Part shown: positions 6,687 through 15,627 of the stretch, piece by piece | How positions within the stretch are numbered: the first letter of the stretch is position 1 | Layout of the letters: every line of letters starts with the position of its first letter | Position numbers and translations under genes: made by a program | DNA from: Polyangia bacterium | Lineage (GTDB): Bacteria > Myxococcota_A > Polyangia > Polyangiales > Polyangiaceae | DNA: 16,976 nucleotides | Direction of reading: 5' to 3' | Assembly (NCBI GenBank): GCA_030430975.1 | Contig: JAUIKB010000020.1 | Location: forward strand, 1 to 16,976 | Notes under the pieces: generated by a model | The model's input: only the letters and a program-made list of their open reading frames with translations | Told to the model about the DNA's origin: nothing | The model's database searches: none

Positions 6687-7163
6687 ATGAGCGTTCGCCT
6701 TGCAAAAAAGAACCGACTAGCCGCGTCAGCCGCGGCGAGTGCGGGTTGGTTGGCGCTGCTGGCGGCTACGTCTCTCGGAGTCGCGGACCTTCGGCGGTTC
6801 AGCGCGCGGGTTAGCGCCGGGCGAGGCGTTCAGGTCCAGGAGGCTGGCGCGAAGCTGGTCGTACAGGCGTATGATGCTGAAAGTGTTGAGGAAAACGGTA
6901 TGCCGCGGGCCGGTGCCAAACCCGTCGCGGCGACCGTCCGACGGCTGCTTCCCGGAGAGCTCGCCCGCGGCGTGAAAGTGGACCTAGTCGAGCTCGGCGC
7001 TACTGCTAAGACGAGTGATTCCACGTTCATAGCGTGGATAGACCGCTCAGCGGCGCGCGGTGACCTCGATGGCTTCGCGGCGGTGCCGCCACGCCAGGGC
7101 GTGCTTGCCGGCAGCCGCTCAAACGGCACGACGGTCGCGCTCGAACTGGCCGTCCGAGCGTAA
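6687..7163 (+). CDS. Unrecognised membrane-anchored or secreted protein
   Basis: This 158-aa protein is read from the ATG at 6687. An in-frame GTG at 6621 would extend it, but that codon lies inside the sigma-54 promoter, and the ATG has a GGAG ten bases upstream. MSVRLAKKNR is followed by a hydrophobic Ala/Leu-rich segment (about 11-31) that reads as a signal anchor or uncleaved signal peptide. The remaining 125 or so residues should be outside the cytoplasm and look like a small alpha/beta domain (for example VKVDLVELG and STFIAWIDR). No Cys residues or catalytic motifs are evident. No family was recognised. The gene stands between the metalloprotease gene and the convergent TgpA-like gene, with its own likely RpoN promoter, so it is probably an independently regulated unit and may respond to starvation or development; that is inference. 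Confidence 0.65.
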   Translation: MSVRLAKKNRLAASAAASAGWLALLAATSLGVADLRRFSARVSAGRGVQVQEAGAKLVVQAYDAESVEENGMPRAGAKPVAATVRRLLPGELARGVKVDLVELGATAKTSDSTFIAWIDRSAARGDLDGFAAVPPRQGVLAGSRSNGTTVALELAVRA

Positions 7164-7293
7164 CGGACGAGTCCGGTCCCGTGCCGAATCGACACAGGTG
7201 CGTGTCGTTCGCCACACTGGCGCGACATCCCTGACGCGGCCGCGCGTTCGGATCTTTACGGTGCGGGATCCGCACTCGGCTGTGATCGCAACG

Positions 7294-9449
7294 TCAGGGC
7301 GCCGGCGACTGCTCCGGCGGCCGCCACTGCTTTATCGCTCGCACCCGCTGAACGAACTGCTTGCGCTCGGAGTCGTCGAGCGGCTGCTTCCCGAAGCGCG
7401 CCTCGAGGTAGCGCTCGGTGAGCTCCAGCACTTCCTCGGACAGAGGATGCCCCGTTTTTACCAACGACTGCGCATGCTTGAGCGGCGGCGTGCTCGCCTG
7501 GCGCGCCAGTCCACGCGCTAGCAGCGCGCCTTCTAGCTGTTGGTAGAGGGCGACGGCTTGGGAGCTGTCCTCATCGTTTTGGCCGCGCTTGCCACCGCCG
7601 CGCTTGGCTTGTTGTCGAGCTCGTCGCAACGCCACGATGCCGATGCCCAACAGCGCCAGTCCTCCCCCGAAGATCGCCGCGCGGCGCCACGAGCCAAGCG
7701 GTCCCCGCAGTAATGGTGTGCTGTCGCGCACGTCCCGATAGCCGTCGGTCAATCGCTTCAGCAGGTCCGTTTGCTGGTTCAGGTCATAGCGTACGACGTG
7801 ACGATTCCAGCGTTGAGCGCTGGCTTCGACGAAGTCTCGGACGTAGGCGAAGAAGCCGGTGATCTCGCTTTGGGGAGCCGCGTTTCCGGGCGGCGTCGGG
7901 TCGAAGCGCGTCCAGCCCACGCCGTCCAGGTGTACCTCCACCCAGGAGTGGGCATCGCCCTGGCGAACAGCGTAGTAGTTGCCAAAGCGGTTGTAGCTGC
8001 CGCCGATGAAGCCGGTCACGTTCCGCGTCGGGACTCCTAAAGTGCGCAACATCACGGCCATCGCGGTCGAGTAGTACTCGCAATGGCCCGCCTTGGATTC
8101 GAACAGGAAATGCTCGAGAGGATTGTTTTCCGCACCGGATTTAGAGCTGAGGTCGTACTTGTAGTCCTTGCGCAGGCGCGTTTCGATGCGCTTGGCACGT
8201 TGCGCTGGATCAGCTGATTTTCCGACCCATTTCTGTGCCAGCGCCTGCACCTGCGGCGTCAGGTTCGGTGGCAAAGACAAGTATCGCTGCCTCTGCGCAT
8301 CGCTGAGCTTGGCGTTTTTCACCACCCGCTTCCGGGGTAAATAGACCTGATAGCTCAGCCCGCGATCCTCGCTCGCGCTGTACTTGTACTCGCCCTCCGG
8401 GCCCGCGAGGATCAAGGGTCCGCCGTGGCCCAGGACCGGTTCGCCTCGCCGGCGGGCCTCCAGTGCGACGGCACCCTGCGGCAGGAACACCACCGGTGGC
8501 TCGAAGGCTTCGAGCTCGATGTGCATGATCCGGTCGTTCTCTTTCGGCGGTCGCACGATCACGACGGAACGCTGATGACGCGGTGCCGGCACGCGTTGGG
8601 TGCGGGTGCGCAACCAGCGCCGGCCGTCATAGTGGTCGAACGCCGTTCCCCTGAGATACAGCGCCAGGCGTGGCGGCGGTTGTTTTGGAAGGTTCGGATA
8701 CTCAACGCGCATCGCGATCGTCGGATCGGTTCGTAGCGTGCCGACGTCTCCGAGGTCGACGCGGTCCGAAAAGCCCACCATCCGCTCGGCACGCGAGTGG
8801 TTGAGAAGCAGCAGGGACAGGCCGACCCTCGGGAACATCACAAATAGCAGCGCGGTGAACACGAAGATCGGGACGGAGAGGAGGCAGGTGAACAGCAGGA
8901 ACTGTTTGCCGATCACGCGGCGGCTGCGCAGAATGCGCGGTACATCGACCGGCAGCCCCGTGCGGTCGCGTGCTCCCTGGCGGTAGTTGCCCTCGACTTC
9001 TCTTCGCAAGTGACTGAGCACGAGTGCGCCGGGGGCGACGACCAAGAAGCCCAAGAAGCACAAGCCGTAGGCCAGTCCGCTCCCCAGTACGGTTCCGGCG
9101 ATTAGATGCAGAAGCGCTAGGACGATGACTTGCTGATCGTGGGCGGCGCCGCGGCGCGTCGCCAGGCGAACGACCTGCAGGGCCGCTGCGAACTCGACCG
9201 CGAGCTGCAGTACCGGTGTGCCTAGAAACAGCCGCGCGGCCTGGACCAAGAGTAGCGAGACGGGCGCGATGACGCCGAACTGGCGCAGGAATGCTCGGTC
9301 CTGCCAGCGCTCGGGAATGGTGATCGCCATGGCGACGCCAGCCAGCATCGCGATGCTCACCCATCGCTGGACCTCGCCGCTAGTGACCAGCGACAGCAGC
9401 CCGAGCACGGCGAGCGCGTCGGTCATGATTCGGTGGATCAGGCCGAATC

Positions 9450-9453
<4 letters not shown>
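7294..9453 (-). CDS. TgpA-like membrane transglutaminase/protease homologue
   Basis: The 719-aa protein has an N-terminal membrane region of several helices (about 10-210, DUF3488-like). A periplasmic section follows, containing a transglutaminase-core domain with Cys-His-Asp triad: C458 in AGHCEYYSTAM, H502 in DAHSWVEVHL and D518 in WTRFDPTPP. A further membrane segment at about 592-609 and a cytoplasmic tail complete it. This architecture matches TgpA of Pseudomonas and its many homologues. It is the third gene of the common moxR-DUF58-TgpA cluster. Its GTG start overlaps the DUF58 stop (GTGA), which supports that start and implies coupled translation. The family is linked to envelope protein processing, but the substrate is usually unknown. 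It converges with the small unknown gene, leaving a 130-bp gap. Confidence 0.92.
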
Positions 9454-10547
<1,094 letters not shown>

Positions 10548-10550
10548 ACT

Positions 10551-10556
10551 ACCTCC
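10551..10556 (-). promoter_or_regulatory. Strong Shine-Dalgarno deciding a TTG start
   Basis: On the minus strand GGAGGT lies three bases before TTG (10547-10545). It is the best ribosome-binding match noted in the window and supports TTG as the start of the DUF58 gene, although the spacing is short. Confidence 0.6.
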
Positions 10557-10576
10557 GGACAGATAGCCAGCTCAGC

Positions 10577-11542
10577 TCAGAGCGGCACGGGCACGCGGGC
10601 GACGACGTCGCGGACAGCGCTTTCCGCCTCCTCGCGAGTGGGAACGTAGCCCTCCGCGTGCGCGGCGAGTCGAACGCGGTGCGCGAGCACCGATACGGAT
10701 AGGTCGTGGATGTCGTCTGCGATGCAGTAGCGACGTCCGTGCAGTAGCGCTCGTGCTCGTGCGGCCCGCGAGAGGTTCATGCCAGCTCGGGTCGACGCAC
10801 CGAGCGCCAGCGACGGGGTCGTGCGGGTCGCACCGATCAGCGCTTGCAGGTACGTGCCGAGCGCGCTGTCGATCGAAACTCGGTCTACCTCGCGCTGCAG
10901 CTCTACTAGCGACTGGGGATCGAGAGCCGGCTGGACGTTGGCCACGCGGTCCATGTCGGGGTTCAGCATCAATCGCGTCTCGACATGGGGCGGCGGATAT
11001 CCGATTCGGATACGCACCATGAAGCGATCGAGTTGAGACTCGGGTAAGGGGAACGTTCCGGTGAAGTCTTGCGGGTTCTGCGTAGCGATGACCAAGAACG
11101 GTTCGGGGAGCGGAATGCTCTGCCCGTCTATTGAGACCTGGCCTTCGTTCATAGCCTCGAGCAGGGCGGATTGGGTCCTGGGGCTGGCTCGGTTGATCTC
11201 GTCTGCTAGCAGCACGTTGCTGAAGATCGGGCCTTGCCGCAGGGTGAAGTCGGAGCGGCGCTGGTCGTAGACCGACACGCCGAGCACGTCGCTCGGGAGC
11301 AGGTCGCTGGTGAACTGGACGCGGCGCATCTCGCAACCGCTCGCTTTGGAGATCGCGCGTGCGAGTGTGGTCTTGCCGACGCCGGGGACGTCCTCGATCA
11401 GCACGTGACCTCGCGCGAGCATTGCGACGAGCGCTAGCTCAACGGCGGCGGGCTTGCCCTCCAACGCGCTCGACACAGCGCGGCGCAGGTCCACGAGGCG
11501 TTCGATACGTTCGGAGTCGTCGACGACTGCGGACGATGTCAT
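10577..11542 (-). CDS. MoxR family AAA+ ATPase
   Basis: This 321-aa cytoplasmic AAA+ ATPase acts with DUF58 and TgpA partners, probably as a chaperone-like remodeller. Motifs, numbered from the ATG at 11542: Walker A GVGKTT at 54-59, Walker B LLADE at 111-115, and sensor 1 ATQNP at 153-157. GTFPLPESQLDRFM further on is typical of MoxR proteins, and the C-terminal lid region is present at full length. A GTG at 11560 in the same frame would add six residues and has a weak GGA upstream; the ATG is preferred on codon grounds, but the choice is open. This is the first gene of the moxR-DUF58-TgpA run and is divergent from the ABC ATPase gene. No clear promoter was identified in the shared intergenic region. 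Confidence 0.93.
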   Translation of the reverse strand: MTSSAVVDDSERIERLVDLRRAVSSALEGKPAAVELALVAMLARGHVLIEDVPGVGKTTLARAISKASGCEMRRVQFTSDLLPSDVLGVSVYDQRRSDFTLRQGPIFSNVLLADEINRASPRTQSALLEAMNEGQVSIDGQSIPLPEPFLVIATQNPQDFTGTFPLPESQLDRFMVRIRIGYPPPHVETRLMLNPDMDRVANVQPALDPQSLVELQREVDRVSIDSALGTYLQALIGATRTTPSLALGASTRAGMNLSRAARARALLHGRRYCIADDIHDLSVSVLAHRVRLAAHAEGYVPTREEAESAVRDVVARVPVPL

Positions 11543-11684
11543 TGGCAACGATGTTAGCACGGGGTTTCCGCAGAGCTTGCAACAGGTTGAACACTCTTGA
11601 CCGCGGGTGGCTTACGCGCGCCCAGTGGTGGGTGAGCGGCCGGTCTATTTGGCTCTTGAGGCCGCTGGAGGGCTACGATGGGGA

Positions 11685-12323
11685 GTGTCCGAGATCCGAG
11701 CGGTGCAGGTTCAGGCGCTTACCAAGCGTTTCGGGGCCGTAACGGCACTGCGCAAGGTATCCGTCCGGTTCCGCGGCGGTGCAATCACGGCGCTGTGCGG
11801 CCCCAACGGCGCTGGAAAGTCAACGCTTCTGGCGGCGGTCGGCACCGTCCTAACCCCTACGTCCGGTAGCATCGAATATCCGCCCTTGGGGACCGATCGC
11901 CGCGGGGTGCGCGCGAGGCTGGGGTGGGTTGCTCACGACAGTCACTGCTACGGGCAGTTGACCGCTCGGGAGAACGTGGAGTTCGCCGCGTCGCTTTACG
12001 GGTGTCGGAGCGCCAGTACTTGGGACCGCGTCGCTTCGCGCGTCGGCGCCGAGGAGCTGGCGGGGCGTCGGGTCGATACCCTGTCCCAAGGACAGCGGCA
12101 GCGCATCGCCCTGGCGCGGGCTCTGGTACATCAACCGTCGCTGTTGCTCTTGGATGAGCCCGCGAGCGGTTTGGACGTGGACAGCGTAGAGCGTTTGGAA
12201 CAGGTGCTCCGCGAGGAGCGCGAGCGCGGTGCGGTGGTCATCGTGGTGAGCCATTCGACTGGTTTTATAGAGCGAATCGCTGATGAAGAGCGGCGCCTAG
12301 ACCGCGGTCGCCTGGCTCAGTGA
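11685..12323 (+). CDS. ABC transporter ATP-binding protein, CcmA-like
   Basis: The product is a complete ABC nucleotide-binding domain. Numbered from the GTG at 11685 (212 aa): Walker A GPNGAGKST at 39-47, signature LSQGQRQRIALARAL starting at 133, Walker B LLLLDE at 153-158, and H-loop His190. The Q-loop position reads WVAHDS, with His in place of Gln. That stretch and the following LTARENVEFAASLYG resemble CcmA, the ATPase of the CcmAB haem exporter used in cytochrome c maturation. No permease (CcmB) lies beside it: the next gene is convergent bioD. It may therefore act with a permease encoded elsewhere, or have another role. The start is uncertain: GTG at 11607 would add a 26-residue leader unlike the family, and GTG at 11703 would place the start just before the first strand. 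Confidence 0.85.
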   Translation: MSEIRAVQVQALTKRFGAVTALRKVSVRFRGGAITALCGPNGAGKSTLLAAVGTVLTPTSGSIEYPPLGTDRRGVRARLGWVAHDSHCYGQLTARENVEFAASLYGCRSASTWDRVASRVGAEELAGRRVDTLSQGQRQRIALARALVHQPSLLLLDEPASGLDVDSVERLEQVLREERERGAVVIVVSHSTGFIERIADEERRLDRGRLAQ

Positions 12324-12338
12324 ATTACCTCACGGAAA

Positions 12339-12944
12339 CTATGTGATCAGCAGCCGTTCGGCGAGGCGGGCGTATTCCGCGGGTAGGTCGAATACGGTCT
12401 GGGCGGGACACAGTCGTCGAAGCTCGGCCACGTTCGTCGCAAGGCTAGTGTCGTCGTCTTCGGGGAAGGTGTTGACGGCGATGATGTCTGCGCGGTGCCC
12501 GCGGTTGCCCATCCCGGCGAGCGTTGACCGGACGTCGTGAAGTACGCCCAGTCGATTCCTCGCGACGAGTATCAGCTGCGTGTCATCGGAGACCGCGCTG
12601 ACAAGATCGAGATTGTCGAGTTCATCGCTGAGCGGGGTGAACGCACCGCCCGCTGTCTCCACGAGCGTGAGCTGTCCTCGGTGGTGCTCGACCCAGTTCC
12701 GAATCGCTGCCAGTTCGATTTGCTGGTCAGCCAGCCGCGCAGCCAGATGGGGCGATATCGGAGGTTCGAAGCTGTAGAGTGGCGCTGGGCTGCCCAGCTG
12801 GGCTGCGTCAGTCGCCGTCGGATCCGAGACACCACTCTCGATAGGCTTGAGGCCAACCGCGGCGTTCACACGGTCCAATAGGTGCCGTGTCACGTGGGTC
12901 TTGCCGATCTCGGTTCCCGTTCCCAGTACGAGCCACGTAGTCAT
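12339..12944 (-). CDS. bioD: Dethiobiotin synthetase
   Basis: The enzyme makes dethiobiotin from 7,8-diaminopelargonic acid, CO2 and ATP, the penultimate step of biotin synthesis, in the cytoplasm. At 201 aa it is slightly shorter than typical (about 220-230). GTGTEIGKTHV at 8-18 is the P-loop of this family, GLKPIESG at 31-38 carries the catalytic lysine, SFEPPISPHLAA at 58-69 is a family hallmark, and VETAGGAFTPL at 95-105 contains the conserved glutamate and glycine-rich loop. It starts 15 bp after the bioF stop on the same strand, so bioF-bioD are probably one transcript. The genes bioA and bioB are absent from the window. It converges with the ABC ATPase gene with only 15 bp between stops. 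Confidence 0.94.
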   Translation of the reverse strand: MTTWLVLGTGTEIGKTHVTRHLLDRVNAAVGLKPIESGVSDPTATDAAQLGSPAPLYSFEPPISPHLAARLADQQIELAAIRNWVEHHRGQLTLVETAGGAFTPLSDELDNLDLVSAVSDDTQLILVARNRLGVLHDVRSTLAGMGNRGHRADIIAVNTFPEDDDTSLATNVAELRRLCPAQTVFDLPAEYARLAERLLIT

Positions 12945-12959
12945 GGCTCACGGTAACAC

Positions 12960-14072
12960 CTAGTCCAATGCGGCGCGCAGCGCGGATACCAGACCGGCGA
13001 TGTCGGCCCGGGCCATGTCGGCTCGCAGGGCGATCCGCAGTCGACTTGTTTCACGTGGAACGGTCGGTGGGCGTATCGCCTGCACGAAGTAGCCCGCTTC
13101 GAGCAGACGTCGAGAGGCACGTAGGGCCGACGCCGCTGGGCCACAGCGCACCGGAAAGATCGGCCCCGCGGGGTCGCCGATGAGCTGGATGGCGTGCTGC
13201 TGCACGCGGTCGCGGAACTCCTCGCATAATGCTCGCAGGTGGGCGCGCCGCTCGACCGCGGCTTCGACCTGTGCGATGCGGTGCTGACACAGGGCGCCGA
13301 GAACGGGTGAAAGCCCGGTGGAGAACACAAAGCTGCGCGCGCGGTTCCAAAGCACCTGCCGCAGTTCCGAAGAGCCGGCGACGAACGCCCCCTGGCATCC
13401 GACAGCCTTGCCCAGCGTACCGATTGTGGCGTCGGGGCGGACGCCGACGTCCGCCGCGAGTCCCCGCCCCCTCGGCCCGAACAGTCCGATTGCGTGGGCC
13501 TCATCCACAATGAGTGCAGCGTCTGACCGTTGCGCCAGTGCCGCCAACTCGCGGAGCGGTGCGCGGGTTCCCTCCATGCTGAAGTAGGATTCGGATACGA
13601 GCAGCTTTCGCCGCGCTGGTTGAGCGACAAGTTCAGCAGCAGCCCTGACGTCAAGGTGTGGGTAGACGGCCACCCGAGCCTTCGAGAGGCGGCAGCCGTC
13701 GATGATGCTGGCATGATTGTACTGGTCGGAAACGACCAGGTCGTCCGGACCGACAAGGGCGGATAGCAGGCCCAGGTTGGCGGCGTATCCGCTCGTGAAG
13801 ACAAGGGCGGTCGGAGCTTCCAGCCACGCGCAGATCGCGGCCTCAAGCCGGAGGATCGCCGCGTGATTTCCCGAGACGAGGCGAGACGCACCTGCGCCCG
13901 TGTTCTCCGCACAGAGGTCCAGTGTTTCACGTGAAACATCGGATCCCGCGAAACCGAGGTAGTCGTTGGAGCACGCAACCATGGCGCCGACATGGTCCTG
14001 CGGCGCGATGCGCAGCAGTTCTGCCCGGCGCAGCTGCTCAATCTCCCTAGCCAACTCGTCGCTTAGAGCCAC
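12960..14072 (-). CDS. bioF: 8-amino-7-oxononanoate synthase
   Basis: This PLP enzyme condenses pimeloyl-ACP (or -CoA) with alanine, the first committed ring-forming step of biotin synthesis. Numbered from the GTG at 14072 (370 aa): CSNDYLGF at 48-55, the Gly-rich GAGASRLVSGNH stretch starting near 59, VDEAHAIG at 189-196 with cofactor-binding Asp and His, and TLGKAVG with the PLP lysine K222. All the main alpha-oxoamine synthase landmarks are present, and the length is normal. A TTG at 14114 would extend the N-terminus by 14 residues; neither start has a good Shine-Dalgarno. Two parS-type palindromes lie inside the gene and encode V-S-R-E-T and V-P-R-E-T, so codon choice there is shared with a second, DNA-level signal. 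Probably cotranscribed with bioD. Confidence 0.93.
   Translation of the reverse strand: MALSDELAREIEQLRRAELLRIAPQDHVGAMVACSNDYLGFAGSDVSRETLDLCAENTGAGASRLVSGNHAAILRLEAAICAWLEAPTALVFTSGYAANLGLLSALVGPDDLVVSDQYNHASIIDGCRLSKARVAVYPHLDVRAAAELVAQPARRKLLVSESYFSMEGTRAPLRELAALAQRSDAALIVDEAHAIGLFGPRGRGLAADVGVRPDATIGTLGKAVGCQGAFVAGSSELRQVLWNRARSFVFSTGLSPVLGALCQHRIAQVEAAVERRAHLRALCEEFRDRVQQHAIQLIGDPAGPIFPVRCGPAASALRASRRLLEAGYFVQAIRPPTVPRETSRLRIALRADMARADIAGLVSALRAALD
13047..13062. promoter_or_regulatory. parS-like ParB-binding site (near-consensus)
   Basis: The reverse complement reads CGTTCCACGTGAAACA and differs from the general parS consensus TGTTNCACGTGAAACA only at its first base; the central 14 bp are intact. 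It lies within bioF near the 3' end. Confidence 0.75.
13923..13938. promoter_or_regulatory. parS ParB-binding site (perfect palindrome)
   Basis: TGTTTCACGTGAAACA is a perfect 16-bp palindrome and an exact match to the conserved bacterial chromosomal parS, the centromere of ParABS segregation. It sits in the 5' half of bioF, 876 bp from a second near-consensus site. A 16-bp exact match is not expected by chance in 17 kb. Confidence 0.9.
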
Positions 14073-14419
14073 GACGTGCTTATAGCAGGCCCAGAAGAAC
14101 GGCCGTGAAGCCAACCCGTCGACGGCCGGTTATCGAGCCAGCGCTCATGAGGGCCAGGGGCGCCGGACAATCGCGTCAGGTAGCACTTAGGTGAGGACAG
14201 ACTCGCATGCCGCGACTTGGGCTGGCCGGTTCAAGCGCCGGCTGCGCACCGGGGCTCTCGCGCGGCGCCCGTTTCAGCCCCGATTCGACCGGTTCGTAGT
14301 GCCGAGTTTTGACGCCCGGGCGACAAGATCGGCTGTCGTTCGGCCGAAATTCGTCCGCAGAGCGCGCTGTCACGGTAGCGGTGGAGGAGTCCGCGCCGCC
14401 GCGCGCCCAATAAGACGTT

Positions 14420-14447
14420 ATCGTAGTAAAATACACATAAATATCAA
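14420..14447 (-). promoter_or_regulatory. Candidate sigma-70 promoter toward bioF
   Basis: On the minus strand TTGATA (14447-14442) and TACGAT (14425-14420) are separated by 16 bp, matching 5/6 and 4/6 of the housekeeping consensus. The predicted start is near 14412, leaving a leader of about 340 nt before bioF, which is long. A weak BirA-like palindrome overlaps it. Confidence 0.4.
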
Positions 14448-14498
14448 CTAGTTACAAGCTGCAGCTCACCGGATACTACCCCGCACAACATAGAAACG

Positions 14499-14529
14499 TT
14501 AACATATTCTTGTATCAGTGGAATATAAC
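14499..14529 (+). promoter_or_regulatory. Candidate sigma-70 promoter for the TetR gene
   Basis: TTAACA (14499-14504) and TATAAC (14524-14529) are separated by 19 bp, slightly long. Transcription from here would give a leader of about 100 nt and would cross the palindrome at 14559-14574. Confidence 0.35.
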
Positions 14530-14558
14530 TGGCGCGGACCCAGGGGTTGATGTGGTAC

Positions 14559-14574
14559 TTTTGGGGCCCGAAAA
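14559..14574. promoter_or_regulatory. Palindrome, possible TetR operator
   Basis: TTTTGGGGCCCGAAAA is a 16-bp inverted repeat with one mismatched pair. It lies between the candidate promoter and the start of the TetR gene, where an autoregulatory operator would be expected. Binding is inference. Confidence 0.4.
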
Positions 14575-14634
14575 ATCGCTCTCCCCGTGAGATAATCTGG
14601 TGGAAATAACTGACTGGGCTCGAAGTAAAAAGAC

Positions 14635-15261
14635 GTGAACATTTTATTGTCTGGCCGCCGCAGAGCTGCTCCTCGTGGTAAATATGCGCGTGGTAAAGAA
14701 GCGGCGCAGCGGCGTAAGGAGCAGGCGACGCTGCTGAACGACGCGGTTGGCCGTTCGCTTCTGCGACACGGTCCGCGGGACTTGGTGGTAGACCACGTGC
14801 TCGAGGAATCCGGTCTCGGCCGGAACACCTTCTACGAGCACTATCCGAATCTCGATGCGGCGCTGAAACAGATGGAGCACGGGGCTGCACAAGCGCTGGG
14901 GCGCGCGTGTGATGCGAGCTTGCTACATGCTCATACGCCCCGCGAGCAGCTCCGGGCGCTGGTAGGCGCGTGGGTGTCGTTCGCAGGCGGGCATGCGCTC
15001 CCGGTCGCAGCCTGCCTGCGGATCGCTGGCTGGGAAGGGCGCCCGACGGGGCTGAGAAAGCCTCTCGAACGCGTGTTGGGCCGCGTGCTTGTGAACGCCC
15101 ATCGAGCAGGGGTGATCGCCCAAACCCCTAGCGGATTGAGGATTCGCAGCGCTGTGGCCGTCCTGGTCGAACTTGGCGCAACGACGGCTTACGCTCGCCG
15201 CGAGACACCGGAGGAACTCGTCGAGTTCGGTGTGGATGCGTGCTTTCGGTTGTTTCGGTAG
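14635..15261 (+). CDS. TetR/AcrR family transcriptional regulator
   Basis: This 208-aa protein has a basic N-terminal arm (RRR, RGK, RRK within 8-28) followed by a TetR DNA-binding domain. VVDHVLEESGLGRNTFYEHY at 51-70 contains the helix-turn-helix with the family GLGRNTFYEHY recognition helix. The remainder, about 80-208, is the helical ligand-binding and dimer domain, whose ligand cannot be predicted. The GTG at 14635 is used; no ATG is available in frame before the domain, and the Shine-Dalgarno is weak. The first 25 or so codons use A/T-ending codons more than neighbouring genes and continue the AT-rich block upstream, hinting at foreign origin or a special leader. It is divergent from bioF, so control of itself or of bioF-bioD is possible but untested. 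Confidence 0.88.
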   Translation: MNILLSGRRRAAPRGKYARGKEAAQRRKEQATLLNDAVGRSLLRHGPRDLVVDHVLEESGLGRNTFYEHYPNLDAALKQMEHGAAQALGRACDASLLHAHTPREQLRALVGAWVSFAGGHALPVAACLRIAGWEGRPTGLRKPLERVLGRVLVNAHRAGVIAQTPSGLRIRSAVAVLVELGATTAYARRETPEELVEFGVDACFRLFR

Positions 15262-15273
15262 CCGCTGGGGAGG

Positions 15274-15627
15274 CTAACCGTCCGGTTGTTCGCTTGGCTG
15301 GCTCGGCCGAGCTACCGACTCAGTGCTGGGCGGCGCCGGACTTTCGCCCTCAAGGGCCGCGTCGATCCGCGTTAACACGCTGCGGAGCATCTCCTTCGAA
15401 CGCTGTTCGACCTGCCGGCGCTTAGATCGCTCCTGCTCGAGCTCGTGGGCGAGAGCGATGGCGGCCAATAGAATCGACTGCGGATCGATCGCGCGTCCCG
15501 GTCGGCTCATCTCGCGCAGCTTGTGGTCGACTACGTCGGCCAGGCGGCGGACCTCGTTAGCGTCGGCGGAGGCGACGAGACGGTAAGTGTATCCACCCAC
15601 CTCGACCTCGACCGGTTCGCGCTCCAT
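15274..15627 (-). CDS. zapA: Cell division protein ZapA
   Basis: This small cytoplasmic protein binds FtsZ and promotes Z-ring bundling. The 117-aa product starts with the ZapA pattern VEVEVGGYTYRLVASAD (6-22), followed by a helix with RLADVVDHKLREM (28-40), then SILLAAIALAHELEQERSKRR (51-71), the start of the long coiled coil used for tetramer formation. The C-terminal 25 residues are Pro/Ser-rich and disordered. Length and order fit the family well. The ATG at 15627 gives the normal N-terminus. A candidate promoter lies about 170 bp upstream in a 227-bp intergenic stretch. In many bacteria the 6S RNA gene is next to zapA; none could be confirmed here. The gene converges with the TetR gene with 12 bp between stops. 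Confidence 0.9.
   Translation of the reverse strand: MEREPVEVEVGGYTYRLVASADANEVRRLADVVDHKLREMSRPGRAIDPQSILLAAIALAHELEQERSKRRQVEQRSKEMLRSVLTRIDAALEGESPAPPSTESVARPSQPSEQPDG

Larger units (their letters stand above)
14073..14634. other. Divergent intergenic region with AT-rich block
   Basis: No convincing gene is seen in these 562 bp between bioF and the TetR gene. The bioF-proximal 320 bp are GC-rich like the rest of the window. From about 14405 to beyond the TetR start, GC falls to roughly 45 percent by hand count, including several A/T runs. The block carries candidate promoters for both flanking genes and a palindrome that could be an operator. Small frames on both strands (for example 14191-14451 plus) are Arg-rich with poor codon use and were judged spurious. 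Confidence 0.6.

Noticed and set aside
7261..7275. Perfect 6-bp hairpin GTGCGG-GAT-CCGCAC in the convergent gap
   Set aside because: No T-run follows on either strand, so it is not supported as an intrinsic terminator.
11543..11559. TGGCAACGATGTTAGCA as a second sigma-54 promoter
   Set aside because: The GG-to-GC spacing is one base too long, and sigma-54 promoters are strict on spacing.
12941..14041. 366-aa frame on the minus strand inside bioF
   Set aside because: Shifted shadow of bioF with Ser/Arg-rich composition; the bioF frame has all catalytic motifs.
14229..14245. GGTTCAAGC resembling a tRNA T-loop
   Set aside because: The T-stem closing pair mismatches and no acceptor, D or anticodon stems could be fitted around it.
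14191..14451. 86-aa plus-strand frame in the bioF-TetR gap
   Set aside because: Arg-rich, no recognisable domain, runs into the AT-rich promoter block and lacks a good ribosome site.
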